DNA of 64,000 nucleotides from Staphylococcus saccharolyticus. GTDB taxonomy: Bacteria; Bacillota; Bacilli; Staphylococcales; Staphylococcaceae. The stretch is taken from positions 1,736,001 to 1,800,000 of the forward strand of contig NZ_UHDZ01000001.1 in NCBI RefSeq assembly GCF_900458815.1, read 5' to 3'. This document shows positions 17,637 through 29,405 of the stretch, piece by piece; positions within the stretch are counted from its first letter, which is position 1, and the number at the start of each line of letters is the position of its first letter. The translations under genes were made by a program, and so were the position numbers. The notes under the pieces are model-generated. The model saw only the letters and a list, made by a program, of their open reading frames with translations, was not told the origin of the DNA and did not search any database.

Positions 17637-19199
17637 TTATAACAAACTATATAACTTGATATCAGGGAATTTTTCTTCAAACCAGCGTGTTGCAAATTCA
17701 TTTTCAAATAGGAAAACAAAGTTATTATAACGATCTTTTACTAGAATTGAACGAGACGTGTTCATGTTATCTTTGATATCATATTCATTTTCAATCCAAC
17801 GTGCAATCTTACGTCCAACTGGTTCCATAACAACATCAACATTATACTCATTTTTCATACGGTGCTCAAAAACTTCAAATTGTAATTGACCCACCGCACC
17901 TAAGATAATTTGATTCGTATGCAACGTTTTATAATATTGTATTGCACCTTCTTGTACTAATTGTTCAATACCTTTATGGAAATGCTTTTGTTTCATAACA
18001 TTTTTAGCTGACACTTTCATAAAGATTTCAGGAGTAAACTGAGGTAAATCTTGGAAACTATATTTTTGTTTACCACCAACTATGGTATCGCCGATTTGAT
18101 AGTTACCTGTATCGTATAATCCAATAATATCTCCCGCAACAGCATGATTAACTGTTTCTTTATCATCTGCCATAAAAGAAGTCGAACGTGTCACTTTTTG
18201 TTTTTTATTTGTACGTTGTAAAGTCACATCCATTCCTCTTTCGAATACGCCACTAACAACACGCATAAATGCAATACGGTCACGGTGTTTAGGATCCATA
18301 TTAGCTTGAATTTTAAAAATAAACCCTGAAAAATCTGTATCAAAAGGACTTACCTCTACATCTTCGTTTGTTTGTCTTGCATTCGGCATTGGTGCATGAT
18401 CGACATAAGCATTCAAGAAATTTTGCACACCAAAATTAGCTAAAGCTGAGCCGAAGAAGACCGGGGTTAATTCTCCTTTTAATAATGCTTCGTTATCAAA
18501 GTCTTCACCCGCTTCATCAACAAGCATTAATTCTTCAATAGCTTGTTCAAAGGCACTATCATTTTTAATTATATGATCTTCTTCTAGTTCATATTCATTG
18601 TTTAAATGCAATAAATTGTCTTCATCTCTAAATGGTTCAATCATTTTGGAGTGTCTATCAATAATACCAAAGAAATTTTGTCCCATTCCTACTGGCCAAT
18701 TCATTGGATAGGTATCAATATTAAGTGTTTCTTCAATTTCATCTAATAATTCAAATGGTTCTTTACCTACTCTGTCTAGTTTATTAATAAAAGTAAAAAT
18801 TGGAATACCACGCATTTTACAAACCTTAAATAGCTTTAAGGTCTGTGGTTCAATACCCTTGGCGCAATCAATAACCATTACTGCACTATCTACCGCCATT
18901 AAAGTACGATATGTATCTTCAGAAAAATCTTCATGTCCTGGTGTATCCAAGATGTTAATTTTATAATCATCATAATCAAATTGCATCACAGAACTTGTAA
19001 CTGAAATACCACGTTCTTGCTCTACTTTCATCCAATCACTCGTAGCAAATTTGCCAGTTTTTTTACCTTTAACCGTACCGGCTTCTCGTATCGCACCACT
19101 AAAATATAATAATTTTTCAGTTAGGGTTGTTTTACCAGCATCCGGGTGAGAAATGATGGCAAACGTTTTTCTAGACTCTACTTCTTCCTTTAAGTTCAT
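17637..19199 (-). CDS. prfC: Peptide chain release factor 3
   Basis: A 520-residue translational GTPase that recycles RF1/RF2 after termination. G1 [11 protein letters not shown]2/switch [10 protein letters not shown]3 [14 protein letters not shown] and G4 NKLD are all present, followed by EF-Tu-like domain II and a C-terminal domain. AAAGGAGAATAATAA precedes the ATG. It lies 14 bp downstream of a small hypothetical gene that overlaps murE, giving a murE-orf-prfC unit. Intact and of usual size. Confidence 0.96.
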   Translation of the reverse strand: MNLKEEVESRKTFAIISHPDAGKTTLTEKLLYFSGAIREAGTVKGKKTGKFATSDWMKVEQERGISVTSSVMQFDYDDYKINILDTPGHEDFSEDTYRTLMAVDSAVMVIDCAKGIEPQTLKLFKVCKMRGIPIFTFINKLDRVGKEPFELLDEIEETLNIDTYPMNWPVGMGQNFFGIIDRHSKMIEPFRDEDNLLHLNNEYELEEDHIIKNDSAFEQAIEELMLVDEAGEDFDNEALLKGELTPVFFGSALANFGVQNFLNAYVDHAPMPNARQTNEDVEVSPFDTDFSGFIFKIQANMDPKHRDRIAFMRVVSGVFERGMDVTLQRTNKKQKVTRSTSFMADDKETVNHAVAGDIIGLYDTGNYQIGDTIVGGKQKYSFQDLPQFTPEIFMKVSAKNVMKQKHFHKGIEQLVQEGAIQYYKTLHTNQIILGAVGQLQFEVFEHRMKNEYNVDVVMEPVGRKIARWIENEYDIKDNMNTSRSILVKDRYNNFVFLFENEFATRWFEEKFPDIKLYSLL

Positions 19200-19213
19200 T
19201 TATTATTCTCCTT

Positions 19214-19468
19214 TTAATCTGTAATTATCCATTTAGTAATGTCGCGTGCGAGTGCATCAGCTTCATTTTCAGTATATAAATTAAAAAATTGCATGACTAG
19301 TTCTTCTTGTATGTTTTTTTCTTCCATACTTGTAGATAACTCTATAGACCAAAAAAGTTCTGCAAACGCTAGCATAAGTAAGTTTTTCTTTTTAAATCTA
19401 TAAAAGTAAACGTTGAGACCTATACCATTGCATTGAAGTGTTTTAATCTTCAACTGACCCACCGCCAA
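19214..19468 (-). CDS. Conserved small hypothetical protein between murE and prfC
   Basis: Up to 84 residues; the gene overlaps the 3' end of murE. The likely real start is a TTG at 19453 ([20 protein letters not shown]) or GTG at 19462 after a GGTGGG sequence; the ATG at 19468 has no ribosome binding site, so the 5' limit is uncertain. No transmembrane segment or known motif. Its tight position between two essential genes and clean reading frame argue that it is real. I do not recognise a function. Confidence 0.6.
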   Translation of the reverse strand: MAVGQLKIKTLQCNGIGLNVYFYRFKKKNLLMLAFAELFWSIELSTSMEEKNIQEELVMQFFNLYTENEADALARDITKWIITD

Positions 19469-20927
19469 ATTTTTTATAAGCTGCTTCTAAACCAATTAAA
19501 TCATCGCGATGAGGTACTTTGACGTGACCTGGCATAATTTGATAAGGTTCTCGTCCTTTAGATGCTAATACCACAGTATCTCCGGGTTGAGCTGCTTCAA
19601 TCGCATGTTTAATACCTTCTGCGCGGTCTTCAAACTCAACATAATTATTGTGAGTAGCACCTTTTGCTAATTCTGCAGTTAACATTTTAGGATCGTCATT
19701 CGCAGGATTATCTGGTGTAAAAATAACATAGTCAGCACGACATGCAACTTTTCCCATTTCAGGTGTTTTCGTCATGTCTCTCTCTCCAGCCATACCGACT
19801 AAAAAGATTAATTTCTGTTTAACAAATGGTTTAACTGCATCAATCAATTTATTCATACCATCAGCAGTGTGCGCATAATCAATAATTAAATCGATAGGTA
19901 AAGATGGATCAAGAACTTCCAAACGACCTTCTACAGGTTCAAGTGTCGTAACAGCATTAACAATATTTTCAAATGAAGCGCCTTTACTCCAAACTGCTAT
20001 CATTGCTGCCATAATATTTGAAATATTGAAACGCCCAACATATGGTGATTTTACATGATAGTCCCCAAATGGTGTACTTAAATCAAATTCAACGCCATGT
20101 AAAGATTCATTTATATTTTTAGCCATAAATTGAGCTTCATTCTCGATACCATATGTAAACACTTCATAAGGTGTCACACTTGCCAAATATTTAGAAAAAT
20201 CATCATCGTTATTTAAAACAATATACTTTTCTTTAGCTAAATCTTCTCCTAATTGACTGAATAGTAGAGATTTGGCGTGACCATAAGCTTCCATTGTTCC
20301 ATGAAAATCTAAATGGTCTTGAGTTAAATTTGAAAATATCGCCACATCAAATTCAACACCTCTTAAACGGCCTAAAGCTAAACCGTGACTAGAAACTTCC
20401 ATTGTCATTGCTTCCGCATTACTTTCAACTGCTTCTTTGATTTTTTTAGTAAGTGATACTGTCTCAGGAGTAGTATTCGCTCCTTTTGTTTTAGTTTCAT
20501 TAATTTGGAAGCCATTTGTACCTAAATAGGCACTATTTTTATTTAATTTTCTATAGATTAAATGAATCATAGTTGCGATGGAAGTTTTACCATTAGTTCC
20601 AGTAACACCATATATTGTGAGTTGATGACTGGGAAAATCAAATAAATGATGTGCCAATAAACTTGCAACACGTAACGTATCAGGAACAACTACTTGTGTA
20701 ACTTCACCTTCAAGTTGCACTTCTCTGTTGACTACTATAATACGGCATCCTTGTTCTATTACATCTTGACAAAATTTGTGACTATCAACCGTATATCCTT
20801 TTGACGCTACGAATATACTTCCTTCTTTTGCTGTACGTGAATCAGCAGTAATATCATTGACTTGGATGTCTAATGTTCCTATTACGTTTTTTACTCTTAT
20901 TTTTTCGAACAATGCACTCGCATTCAA
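19443..20927 (-). CDS. murE: UDP-MurNAc-tripeptide synthetase (L-lysine adding)
   Basis: A 494-residue Mur ligase that adds the third stem residue to UDP-MurNAc-L-Ala-D-Glu in the cytoplasm. ATP loop [14 protein letters not shown] (about 110-123), central domain with [11 protein letters not shown] and [15 protein letters not shown], and C-terminal DNPANDDP, the substrate motif of lysine-type enzymes as opposed to DNPR in diaminopimelate enzymes. Translation starts at TTG (20927) after AAAGGAGCGATAC; the same unusual start is used in S. aureus as I recall. Intact. Confidence 0.95.
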   Translation of the reverse strand: MNASALFEKIRVKNVIGTLDIQVNDITADSRTAKEGSIFVASKGYTVDSHKFCQDVIEQGCRIIVVNREVQLEGEVTQVVVPDTLRVASLLAHHLFDFPSHQLTIYGVTGTNGKTSIATMIHLIYRKLNKNSAYLGTNGFQINETKTKGANTTPETVSLTKKIKEAVESNAEAMTMEVSSHGLALGRLRGVEFDVAIFSNLTQDHLDFHGTMEAYGHAKSLLFSQLGEDLAKEKYIVLNNDDDFSKYLASVTPYEVFTYGIENEAQFMAKNINESLHGVEFDLSTPFGDYHVKSPYVGRFNISNIMAAMIAVWSKGASFENIVNAVTTLEPVEGRLEVLDPSLPIDLIIDYAHTADGMNKLIDAVKPFVKQKLIFLVGMAGERDMTKTPEMGKVACRADYVIFTPDNPANDDPKMLTAELAKGATHNNYVEFEDRAEGIKHAIEAAQPGDTVVLASKGREPYQIMPGHVKVPHRDDLIGLEAAYKKFGGGSVED

Positions 20928-21465
20928 AATGTATCGCTCCTTTTTTTACAATAATTCTATTATACACGTTTTATTCACGTTAATAAATTTATAATTATTC
21001 AATGATGAAATGCATATATCATGATGCAATCAAGTATGATTTTAAGTGAAGAAACAATACTCATTGCCTCTCTTTTATTAAAATAAAGCAACTATTATTA
21101 AGGAAATGTTAAAATAAACTTAAAATTCTTTAGAAGCCTCACAATATTAATACATTATATTTCAATTAATGCTACCATAGACGTGAGTTAGATTAATATA
21201 AAGATATTGCAAAGACATTTTTAAGTTAAGACGAAACTTTAATTGATTACTTTGAAAATATTTGTGAACTTGGTTATGTTATAATGCATAAATACAAAAT
21301 TTTAATTCAAATCATTTTATCACAGAGTGATAAACATAAATGAATTTTATACTGTATTTATATTAATTTGAGAAGTCTTTTGATTGTCGTTTTGTTCCTT
21401 TTATAATGTATGAAAATACGTTACAATTATTATAAATTTTAAAAATTAATGGAGGGTGGCTATAA
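20928..21465. other. Divergent intergenic region between murE and ugtP
   Basis: About 540 bp, no ORF. It must hold promoters for both directions. Two candidate promoters for ugtP are visible: a TGT-extended -10 TATAAT at 21280-21285 and the better TTGATT/TATAAT pair listed separately. This implies a 5' leader of 50-180 nt. I see no riboswitch-like structure. Confidence 0.6.
21380..21407 (+). promoter_or_regulatory. Promoter of ugtP-ltaA
   Basis: TTGATT (21380-21385), 16-bp spacer, TATAAT (21402-21407), about 50 bp before the GGAGGGTGG ribosome binding site of ugtP. Confidence 0.65.
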
Positions 21466-22641
21466 ATGGTTACTCAAAATAAAAAGATATTGATTATTAC
21501 TGGGTCTTTTGGTAACGGTCATATGCAAGTTACGCAAAGTATTGTAAACCAATTGAACGAAATGAACTTAAGTCATTTATCAGTAATTCAACATGATTTA
21601 TTTATGGAAGCTCACCCAATTATGACTTCTATATGTAAAAAGTGGTATATCAATAGCTTTAGATATTTTAGAAATATGTATAAACGGTTTTATTATAGTC
21701 GCCCTAATGAGCTTGATAAATGCTTTTATAAATACTACGGGTTAAATAAATTAATCAATTTACTCATTAAAGAGAAACCCGATTTGATTTTATTAACATT
21801 CCCGACTCCAGTCATGTCAGTTTTAACTGAACAATTTAATATCAATATTCCAATTGCTACTGTGATGACGGATTATCGTATGCATAAAAACTGGATTACT
21901 CCATATTCACAAAGATATTATGTTGCAACCGAAGATACTAAACGTGATTTTGTTGAAGCAGGCGTATCTGCGTCTCATATTAAAGTGACTGGTATCCCAA
22001 TTGCAGATAAATTTGAGGAACCTATTAATAAAGAGGTTTGGTTATCAAAGCATCATCTTGATCCTAATAAACCCACTATCCTCATGTCTGCGGGTGCATT
22101 TGGTGTTTCTAAAGGTTTCAACTATATGATAAATGAGATTCTAGAAAAAAGTCCTCACTCACAAGTAGTAATGATTTGTGGACGAAGTAAAGAACTTAAA
22201 CGCTCTTTAAAAGCTCAATTTAAACATAATCCAAGTGTTTTGATATTAGGATACACAAATCATATGAACGAATGGATGGCATCAAGCCAACTAATGATTA
22301 CGAAACCTGGAGGAATAACTATTTCTGAGGGATTGACACGTTGCATACCAATGATTTTCTTAAATCCAGCGCCCGGTCAAGAACTTGAAAATGCGTATTA
22401 TTTCGAAGAAAAAGGTTTCGGTAAAATTGCAAACACACCAAATGAAGCCATTGATATTGTTTCAGATTTAACGAATCATGAAAACAAACTAAAATCAATG
22501 ACAATTCAGATGCGAAAATCTAAAGTAGGTCATTCTACTCGAAAAATATGTAGAGATTTATTAGACTTAATTGGTCACTCATCACAACCTGAGGAAATAT
22601 ACGGAAAGGTACCTTTATATGCAAGATTCTTCGTTAAATAA
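21466..22641 (+). CDS. ugtP: Processive diacylglycerol beta-glucosyltransferase
   Basis: A 391-residue GT28/MurG-like enzyme (UgtP, also YpfP) that transfers two glucoses from UDP-Glc to diacylglycerol, giving the glycolipid anchor of lipoteichoic acid. The N-terminal acceptor domain starts [17 protein letters not shown]. The C-terminal UDP-sugar domain contains [13 protein letters not shown] and [18 protein letters not shown], followed by GQELENA. GGAGGGTGG lies before the ATG. The stop overlaps ltaA by 23 bp, the usual ypfP-ltaA operon. Intact. Confidence 0.95.
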   Translation: MVTQNKKILIITGSFGNGHMQVTQSIVNQLNEMNLSHLSVIQHDLFMEAHPIMTSICKKWYINSFRYFRNMYKRFYYSRPNELDKCFYKYYGLNKLINLLIKEKPDLILLTFPTPVMSVLTEQFNINIPIATVMTDYRMHKNWITPYSQRYYVATEDTKRDFVEAGVSASHIKVTGIPIADKFEEPINKEVWLSKHHLDPNKPTILMSAGAFGVSKGFNYMINEILEKSPHSQVVMICGRSKELKRSLKAQFKHNPSVLILGYTNHMNEWMASSQLMITKPGGITISEGLTRCIPMIFLNPAPGQELENAYYFEEKGFGKIANTPNEAIDIVSDLTNHENKLKSMTIQMRKSKVGHSTRKICRDLLDLIGHSSQPEEIYGKVPLYARFFVK

Positions 22642-23812
22642 TTACTCTAATAACAAAAATTTTGTTATTATGTTAGTTATTTTATTCTTGATGGAATTTG
22701 CTCGCGGCATGTACATACTAAGTTATATTAACTTTTTGCCAACTGTCACATCTATAGCTATTGCAATTACATCTTTTGCATTTTCCATCCATTTTATAGC
22801 TGACGCAGCAACAAATTTTGTTATCGGTTTTTTACTTAAGAAATTTGGTGCAAAACTAGTTCTAACAGCTGGTTTCTTACTCGCATTTATTAGTTTGTTC
22901 TTAGTTATATGGTTTCCAGCATCGCCTTTTGTCATTATATTTAGTGCAATTATGCTCGGAATTGCAGTAAGTCCAATATGGGTTATCATGTTATCTAGTG
23001 TTGAAGAAAGAAACCGTGGCAAACAAATGGGTTATGTTTATTTTGCATGGTTACTTGGGTTGTTAGTAGGTATGGTGGTAATGAATTTATTAATTAAACT
23101 ACATCCTACTCGTTTCGCATTTATGATGTCACTAGTAGTTCTTATAGCTTGGAGTCTTTACTATTTTGTTAATATTCAGTTAACGAATTACAATACCAAA
23201 CCAGTCAGAGAACAACTAAAACAAATTGTTGACGTTACAAAGAGACATCTTGTGTTATTTCCCGGGATATCATTACAAGGTGCAGCCATTGCAGCTCTAG
23301 TACCTATTCTACCTAAATATGCAACAAAGGTAGTTAAAGTATCAACTGTAGAATATACAGTAGCGATTATTATAGGAGGCATTGGTTGTGCATTTTCTAT
23401 GCTATTCCTTTCTAAAATAATTGATAATAATAGTCGTGGATTCATGTATAGCATTATCTTTGGTGGATTTATTTTATATACTTTACTTATTTTCGGTTTA
23501 TCAATGGTAACGAGCATTTATACTGTATGGATTATTGGTTTGTTTATTGGTTTAATGTACGGAATCTTACTTCCAGCGTGGAATACCTTTATGGCTGGCC
23601 ATATTAACCCGGATGAGCAAGAAGAAACTTGGGGTGTATTTAATAGTGTTCAAGGATTTGGATCTATGATTGGCCCATTAGTAGGTGGACTTATCACTCA
23701 ATTTACCAATGATTTAAATAACACATTTTACTTCTCTGCAATGATTTTCCTTGCCTTAGCGGTATTTTACGGATATTACTTTATAAGTGGCAAACAACAA
23801 CAGCAAAAATAA
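22619..23812 (+). CDS. ltaA: Glycolipid permease/flippase LtaA
   Basis: A 397-residue major facilitator protein with 12 predicted helices that moves diglucosyl-diacylglycerol to the outer leaflet for lipoteichoic acid assembly. I chose ATG 22619 ([12 protein letters not shown]), because GGAAAGG stands upstream and this is the known N-terminus of the S. aureus protein (memory); an upstream in-frame start at 22571 lies inside ugtP. Motifs [30 protein letters not shown] and [20 protein letters not shown] match closely. Ends with a strong terminator. Intact. Confidence 0.94.
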   Translation: MQDSSLNNYSNNKNFVIMLVILFLMEFARGMYILSYINFLPTVTSIAIAITSFAFSIHFIADAATNFVIGFLLKKFGAKLVLTAGFLLAFISLFLVIWFPASPFVIIFSAIMLGIAVSPIWVIMLSSVEERNRGKQMGYVYFAWLLGLLVGMVVMNLLIKLHPTRFAFMMSLVVLIAWSLYYFVNIQLTNYNTKPVREQLKQIVDVTKRHLVLFPGISLQGAAIAALVPILPKYATKVVKVSTVEYTVAIIIGGIGCAFSMLFLSKIIDNNSRGFMYSIIFGGFILYTLLIFGLSMVTSIYTVWIIGLFIGLMYGILLPAWNTFMAGHINPDEQEETWGVFNSVQGFGSMIGPLVGGLITQFTNDLNNTFYFSAMIFLALAVFYGYYFISGKQQQQK

Positions 23813-23846
23813 GACGTTCAGAACCATCTCTGAACGTCTTATTTTT
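23811..23846 (+). terminator. Terminator after ltaA
   Basis: AAGACGTTCAGA and TCTGAACGTCTT form a perfect 12-bp stem with a 6-nt loop, followed by ATTTTTA. Confidence 0.9.
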
Positions 23847-23892
23847 AGTATTAGGTAAATGAATTGACTATCTAATACTCCATCTATCTTGA

Positions 23893-24402
23893 TTAGCTTA
23901 ACTTAAATGTTTCAATGACTAACCATTTGTCCTCATCATCATTATATTTAAGTAGAGAAAGCTCTCCAATTGTCTCTTTATGATCGACCCCCGCTAATTT
24001 AACCTGACCATAAATATCTTCAAACTCTTGACTAGTTAAACCCTGAGCAATTGTAAAATGCGGTACAAATGTATGCCCAGCTATTCCAAAGAAATCGTCA
24101 TTATTAAATTGATCAAATAATCTTTCTAATGATTCTGTTTTAGCAACTTTAAAGTAAATCACATTTGTTGTTGGAGCAAAATTTGAAGCTTTCGTAGCAT
24201 GTACTTCCACGGGTTTAATATCACTAATACGATTTTTCACATCATTTTTTAATGATTCTAATTCATTATCGTCAATCTCAAATTGAGACTTAATAGTAAT
24301 ATGAGGGATAATTTGAGCATAATGAGTGTCATAACGCTTGCGATATGCGTTCACCTCATCTTGAAATGACTTAGACGGAACTAACGCTAATCCTAAAATC
24401 AT
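23893..24402 (-). CDS. 2H phosphoesterase family protein (YjcG-like)
   Basis: A 169-residue protein of the 2'-5' RNA ligase/cyclic phosphodiesterase superfamily. The two signature H-x-T/S motifs are present: PHITIKSQF (about residue 34) and PHFTIAQGL (about 115). The real substrate in staphylococci is unknown to me. AAAGGAGGAATTTAA precedes the ATG. Neighbour of the YjcH-like esterase remnant, as in Bacillus yjcG-yjcH. Intact. Confidence 0.88.
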   Translation of the reverse strand: MILGLALVPSKSFQDEVNAYRKRYDTHYAQIIPHITIKSQFEIDDNELESLKNDVKNRISDIKPVEVHATKASNFAPTTNVIYFKVAKTESLERLFDQFNNDDFFGIAGHTFVPHFTIAQGLTSQEFEDIYGQVKLAGVDHKETIGELSLLKYNDDEDKWLVIETFKLS

Positions 24403-24574
24403 TTAAATTCCTCCTTTGTTTAACTTGTTTCTATTATATCAAAATTTTTTGAAAATCGTTACTTTGAAATTGAAAACAATTACATTTCTGAAAATTCTGT
24501 ATTTAATGTCTTTATTTAAAAAAATAAGCATTTTTTTATTTAATTAACTTATTGATACATCTTTAATGAGAATC

Positions 24575-25298
24575 TTAATCTTGAATCGCATCACTTAAAA
24601 AATATTTTAATATATCACTCAACAACGGGTTCCAAGATTTCCAACTATGATCACCATCAAGTTCTTTATAATAATCTATATTCTCACTAACTATAAGCTT
24701 AGATAGTTCACGGTTAGGTGTAAGGAAATTGGCTCTTTGTCCATTAGTAGGCAAAGTGAAATCCTCTTCTTCTAGACCAATCGCATGCCACAATGTAAGT
24801 TGTTCCTTATTATTGCAGTTTTCTATTTTAAGCTTGATATTTTTATCATACATCGGACTTAAAATTGCTGCTTGGCTAAATATAGTTGGATATGTTAAAG
24901 CAGTCATCAAAGCAATGCTTCCTGCAAGACTATCACCTAATAGTAATCATATGTAGGAAAATGTGTATCTATAAATGGAAGAATCTCTCTCCCTACAGCC
25001 TTAATAGTTAAGTGTGAACGGCTTAAGGATGAAATTCTTCTCTACGTTTTTCAATATCTTCATAGTGGAAACCTACTATAATCGCTCGCTGTATTTCATT
25101 GTTTTTTCTTAATTGCTCATAAGTGCGCTGAATTCTTCCAAATCTTAAAAAATCCAATCCATCGAAACAAAATATAATTTGGTACTTAAATAATTCAGTA
25201 TAATCTTCAGGCAAATAAATGGAAATTGTTACATCTCTATTTAATATATCACTATGAATCATTGTTTTATTTATTTTTCCTACATTAAATTCTGTCAT
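24575..25298 (-). pseudogene. YjcH-like esterase (alpha/beta hydrolase), two frameshifts
   Basis: N-terminal piece MTEFNVGKINKTMIHSDIL to VGFHYEDIEKRREEFHP (91 residues) ends in a stop. Homology then continues in a second frame (SRSHLTIKAVGREILPFID to TYDYY) and a third (LLLGDSLAGSIALMTALTYP, then to the end), so two indels lie near 25020 and 24955. The nucleophile Ser in GDSLAG and a C-terminal GDHSWKSWNPLL with the catalytic His are still recognisable. The family is related to enterochelin/esterase D type hydrolases. The start ATG 25298 retains a Shine-Dalgarno. Confidence 0.87.
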
Positions 25299-25538
25299 AT
25301 CTGTATGCCCCCTCTTAGTAATATTATTGTATCAAGACTCTGCTTTATTTTAAATTATATAAAATATGCAGCTTCATAAGATTAATTAATATTTTTATAG
25401 AGTAAAATTTTGATGTTTAAGGCCCCCATCAAGTGGTGGATAATCGTACTTTAGAGACATTTTTTCTTTTTTAAGACTTGGTTTTGAGATATACTTATTG
25501 AGAATAAAGAAAAGAATATTATAGGAGGATAACGGTTT

Positions 25539-26624
25539 ATGTTCAATAAGGTGTGGTTTAGAACAGGAATATTTTTTATTATGCTGTTCATACTCATCAA
25601 ACTCTTTATGGAAGTGCATGAAGTATTTGCGCCGATAGCTACAATTATTGGTTCAGTATTTCTTCCATTCTTAATTAGTAGTTTTCTATTTTACATATGT
25701 TTACCATTTCAAAATATTTTAGAAAAATGGGGATTCTCACGTTGGGCAAGTATTACTACTATATTTATTGGATTAATAGCAATTATAGCGATTGTAGTAT
25801 CATTCATCGCACCAATTATCATATCGAATATTAATAATTTAATTAAACAGACACCAGCGTTACAAAAGGAAGCTGAACAACTGATCAACTTCTCTTTAAA
25901 GCAAATGGATAAATTACCTGATGATGTTACTCATCGCATTAATAAAGCTGTTAAATCTGTTGGCGATGGTGCTACATCCATTTTATCGAATTCTGTTACT
26001 TATATTACTTCATTTATTTCAACAGTTTTCTTATTAATTATGGTGCCTTTCTTCTTAATTTATATGCTAAAAGATCATGAAAAATTCATTCCAGCAATAG
26101 GTAAATTTTTCAAAGGTGAACGTAAAGTATTTGTTGTAGATTTACTAAAAGACTTAAACTTCACTTTAAAATCTTATATACAAGGGCAAGTGACTGTCAG
26201 TGTCATATTAGGCATTATTTTATATATTGGTTACTCAATCATAGGATTACCATATACGCCATTATTAGTTTTATTCGCCGGAGTTGCCAATCTAATTCCT
26301 TTCTTAGGGCCTTGGTTATCATTTACACCTGCAGCAATATTAGGCATTATCGACGATCCTTCAACATTTATATGGGTTTGTGTCGTTACATTAATCGCAC
26401 AACAACTCGAAGGTAATGTTATCACGCCAAATGTGATGGGGAAATCCTTAAGTATTCATCCATTAACTATTATTGTTGTCATACTGGCAGCTGGTGATCT
26501 TGGCGGATTTACTTTAATTTTAATTGCTGTGCCTTTATATGCCGTATTAAAAACATTAGTTAGCAATATTTTTAAATACCGTCAACGAATTATCGATAAA
26601 GCAAATAGTAACGTCAAAGATTAA
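25539..26624 (+). CDS. AI-2E family transporter / permease
   Basis: A 361-residue membrane protein (PF01594 type) with about seven to eight helices. The N-terminal pair is followed by an amphipathic region (KQTPALQKEAEQLINFSLKQ), then a helical C-terminal half with GYSIIGLPYTPLLVLFAGVANLIPFLGPW and QLEGNVITPNVMGKSLSIHPL, both hallmarks of the family. Members export various small molecules or act as Na+/H+ antiporters; the substrate is not deducible here. AGGAGGATAACGG precedes the ATG. Intact, with its own terminator. Confidence 0.88.
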   Translation: MFNKVWFRTGIFFIMLFILIKLFMEVHEVFAPIATIIGSVFLPFLISSFLFYICLPFQNILEKWGFSRWASITTIFIGLIAIIAIVVSFIAPIIISNINNLIKQTPALQKEAEQLINFSLKQMDKLPDDVTHRINKAVKSVGDGATSILSNSVTYITSFISTVFLLIMVPFFLIYMLKDHEKFIPAIGKFFKGERKVFVVDLLKDLNFTLKSYIQGQVTVSVILGIILYIGYSIIGLPYTPLLVLFAGVANLIPFLGPWLSFTPAAILGIIDDPSTFIWVCVVTLIAQQLEGNVITPNVMGKSLSIHPLTIIVVILAAGDLGGFTLILIAVPLYAVLKTLVSNIFKYRQRIIDKANSNVKD

Positions 26625-26634
26625 TAACTGTTTT

Positions 26635-26670
26635 AACATCACTCGCTTCAAATGATGTGAGTGATGTTTT
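26635..26670 (+). terminator. Terminator after the AI-2E family gene
   Basis: AACATCACTC (26635-26644) pairs with GAGTGATGTT (26659-26668), followed by TTTTA. Confidence 0.85.
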
Positions 26671-26685
26671 TTATAAAAAATTAAA

Positions 26686-26717
26686 GCAATTGGACGACAT
26701 TGACATCGCCCAACTGC
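26686..26717 (-). terminator. Terminator after fabI
   Basis: On the minus strand GCAGTTGGGCGA pairs with TCGTCCAATTGC (with G-U pairs), followed by TTTAATTTTTT. Confidence 0.85.
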
Positions 26718-26737
26718 CTTTTAAACTACAGAACTAA

Positions 26738-27508
26738 TTATTTAATTGCATGGAACCCACTATCAACGTGGATGTTTTCACCGGTTACACCACTTGATAA
26801 ATCACTTAATAAATATGCAGCAGTTTTACCCACTTCTTCTTGATCTACATTACGTTTTAATGGTGCACGTTGTTCAATTTCTTTAAGAATTGTATTAAAA
26901 CCACCCACACCTTTTGCACTTAAAGTACGAATAGGACCAGCAGAAATTGCATTAACACGAATGTTATCTTCGCCTAAATCTAATGCTAAATATTTAACAT
27001 TGGCTTCTAAACTTGCTTTAGCTACACCCATAACATTATAGTTTTGAACTGCAAATTCACCACCTAAATAAGTAGTAGCTACAATGCTGCCTCCTTCAGG
27101 CATAAGCTTTTTAGCTTCGTGTGCTACTAATGTGAGTGAATAAGAACTAATATCTTGTGCAAGTATGAAACCATCGCGAGATGTTTCAGAGAAACGCCCT
27201 CTTAAGTCTTCCATATTAGCAAACGCGATTGAATGGTACACACCGTCAATTTTACCTACATCTTTACCAATTTGAGCAAAACCATTAATGATAGCGTCAT
27301 CACTTTGCACGTCAATTTCGTATAAGTAATGTTCTGATTGATTTAATTGTTCTAATAATCTTTCTAATTTTTTGCGACTACGCTCTTTACGATATGTAAA
27401 GACAAGTTTCGATCCTAATTTATCTAATACCTTTGCTACACCAAAAGCAATACTACGTTTATTCGCAATACCCATAATGACATATGTTTTATTTTCGAGA
27501 TTTAACAT
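26738..27508 (-). CDS. fabI: Enoyl-ACP reductase FabI
   Basis: A 256-residue short-chain dehydrogenase that completes each elongation round of fatty acid synthesis (NADPH-preferring in staphylococci). NADP site MGIANKRSIAFG with RKERSRKK after it, active-site Tyr and Lys in YNVMGVAKASLE, and the substrate loop region around RTLSAKGVGGFNT. The triclosan-contact positions look wild type (A in SIAFANMED, F in GGFNT). Preceded by a candidate FapR half-conserved site. Monocistronic. Intact. Confidence 0.96.
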   Translation of the reverse strand: MLNLENKTYVIMGIANKRSIAFGVAKVLDKLGSKLVFTYRKERSRKKLERLLEQLNQSEHYLYEIDVQSDDAIINGFAQIGKDVGKIDGVYHSIAFANMEDLRGRFSETSRDGFILAQDISSYSLTLVAHEAKKLMPEGGSIVATTYLGGEFAVQNYNVMGVAKASLEANVKYLALDLGEDNIRVNAISAGPIRTLSAKGVGGFNTILKEIEQRAPLKRNVDQEEVGKTAAYLLSDLSSGVTGENIHVDSGFHAIK

Positions 27509-27601
27509 TGTAGTAACTCCTTAATAATGAATTGATTTACACTATTTATGGTTATATATATGTTTAATAACCTATTTTTTACCATACCTAGTTTAACACT
27601 T

Positions 27602-27618
27602 TTAATACCTGATAAGAA
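27602..27618. promoter_or_regulatory. Possible degenerate FapR site upstream of fabI
   Basis: TTAATACCTGATAAGAA resembles the FapR operator (TTAGTACCTGNTACTAA) in the left half and centre, while the right half is diverged. It lies about 95 bp upstream of fabI. Weak evidence compared with the perfect palindrome before fabH. Confidence 0.4.
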
Positions 27619-27714
27619 AGTGTTTTAAAACTTGTGTAATCATATGATTTTTTATTATTTAAAAACTGGCACATGAAATACATATGCCAGTTCTTTATTG
27701 TTCAATTAAATGAT

Positions 27715-29400
27715 TTAGTAATAAAATTCTAAATCTTGTTTCAGCTCATCAACATATTCCTTAGAGCCTGTGACAATAAGCCGATCTTTATAACGCATTT
27801 GTGTATCACCATGTGGTACAATCGAATCATTGTTTCGTACAATACGTACAAATATAATATCTCCATCAAATGGGAAATTACGTAATTGAATATTTTCATA
27901 TTGATAATTAAGCATTTGAATTTCATATAATGAAGTTTCAACATTACTCAATAGATTCAACATGTTAGGCGATTCAATTAATCCCTTTAATAAAATTTTA
28001 TTACTTAAATAGTTGCTAAATATTTCAATGCCTTGATGTTTCATTTCTATATCATCGTTAGTACTTTCTAACCTACATATCACACGCTCAACACCACGAC
28101 TCTTAGCCATTAAAGCTACACTTCTATTAATTTCATCATCATTCGTTGAACACACGACAATGTCTTTTTCAAAAAGTCCTAAACGTTCTAAAATGGTTTC
28201 CTCATAATCAGCAATTTCTACCATCGTAATATCATCTGATAGCTTTCTGCTATCACTTAAATCCTTTCGATAATATAAAGATATGTCGTATGATGTTAAA
28301 TTCTGTGCAATAGGAATCGTTAGCTGATTCTTACCAATTAAACTAACCTCAATTCGTCGGTTCACTTCATTAGGAACTGGGAATATTTTCTTAAAAATAA
28401 TTGGTACAAACACACACGTTATGACAGCACTTAAAATTAAAATACCAGATGTCTCAGATGTGATTGTCTTCAATTGCTCTGCAATCTTAGCTACAGCAAT
28501 GACAAGAGATAAAGTTGATGTAAGTAAAAATGCTGACGCAATCGTTGTTCTAGTGTCAAACCAGCGTCTGATATAAAGAACTGGAATTAATTTTGAAATG
28601 ATAAATGAAAAGATAAGAACTGGTATAATGATTAAAATTGATGGCTCCTTTATCAAGGAAGGTATATTTAAGTCAACACCAACCATTATAAAAAATATTG
28701 GTATGAAAAAGCCGTATCCAAATGAATCTAGCTTCTCAACCATCTCTTCATCAGGGTTAAGAAGAGAAACTACTAGACCAGCAAGAATAGAAAATAACAG
28801 TAAACACTATTAATATACCAGTCAACCAAATCGTGCTTCCACCATGTCCATTGATTGCACCATATATGGTTAATAGAATCATGGTAAATAAATCTGCTAA
28901 GACAGCTACCAACAAAATGAATTGACCTATCTTTGTACGCATAATATTCATTTCTTTAAGTGTTGGTACAACAACCCCTAAAGAAATGGTAGAAATAATA
29001 ATAACCATTAATAAAACATCATCTACTAAGCCTAACCATTTAAAGCCAAATGCTAACACAATTGAAATAATCATAATTAAACCAAATACTGTTAGTGCTA
29101 AATTTAAATGCCCTGGCAAATGATTGTCTTGCTTATTTTCACCTTGTCTTGGACGTAAATCTTTTTTGAATGCTTTAAAATCAATTTCTAAACCACTTAA
29201 GAACATTAAAAAGATAAATCCTAGAGTAGATAGAATGAATATTAAGAAAAGAATCTTTCTCGACTAAATTCAAGAAAGAATGACCTATAATAATCCCCAT
29301 CAAGATTTATGCTACGACGACCGGAAGAAAATCAATATTTAGCCTATTAACGATAATTGGAGTTAAAAATGCAGCTACTACTACAATTACTAAAGATAAA
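27715..29400 (-). pseudogene. cpaA: CPA2 monovalent cation/proton antiporter CpaA-like, broken
   Basis: A CPA2-family K+(Na+)/H+ antiporter with a C-terminal RCK module, broken in three ways. The reading after GGAGGTTTATC starts LSLVIVVVAAFLTPIIVN without any ATG, so the start codon appears deleted. An in-frame TAA interrupts VVVA-stop-ILMGIIIGHS (about 29309), probably from a Glu codon. A one-base insertion near 28770 shifts FTVIF to YSCWSSS, and the true frame resumes at MVEKLDSFGYGFFIPIFF. The C-terminal RCK_N-like and RCK_C parts (VEVSLIGKNQLT, ICRLESTNDD, MRYKDRLIVTGSKEYVDEL) read well. Normally this is the last gene of the relQ-nadK-rluD-mgtE-cpaA operon. In S. aureus CpaA is c-di-AMP regulated (family knowledge). 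Confidence 0.9.
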
Positions 29401-29405
29401 CCTCC

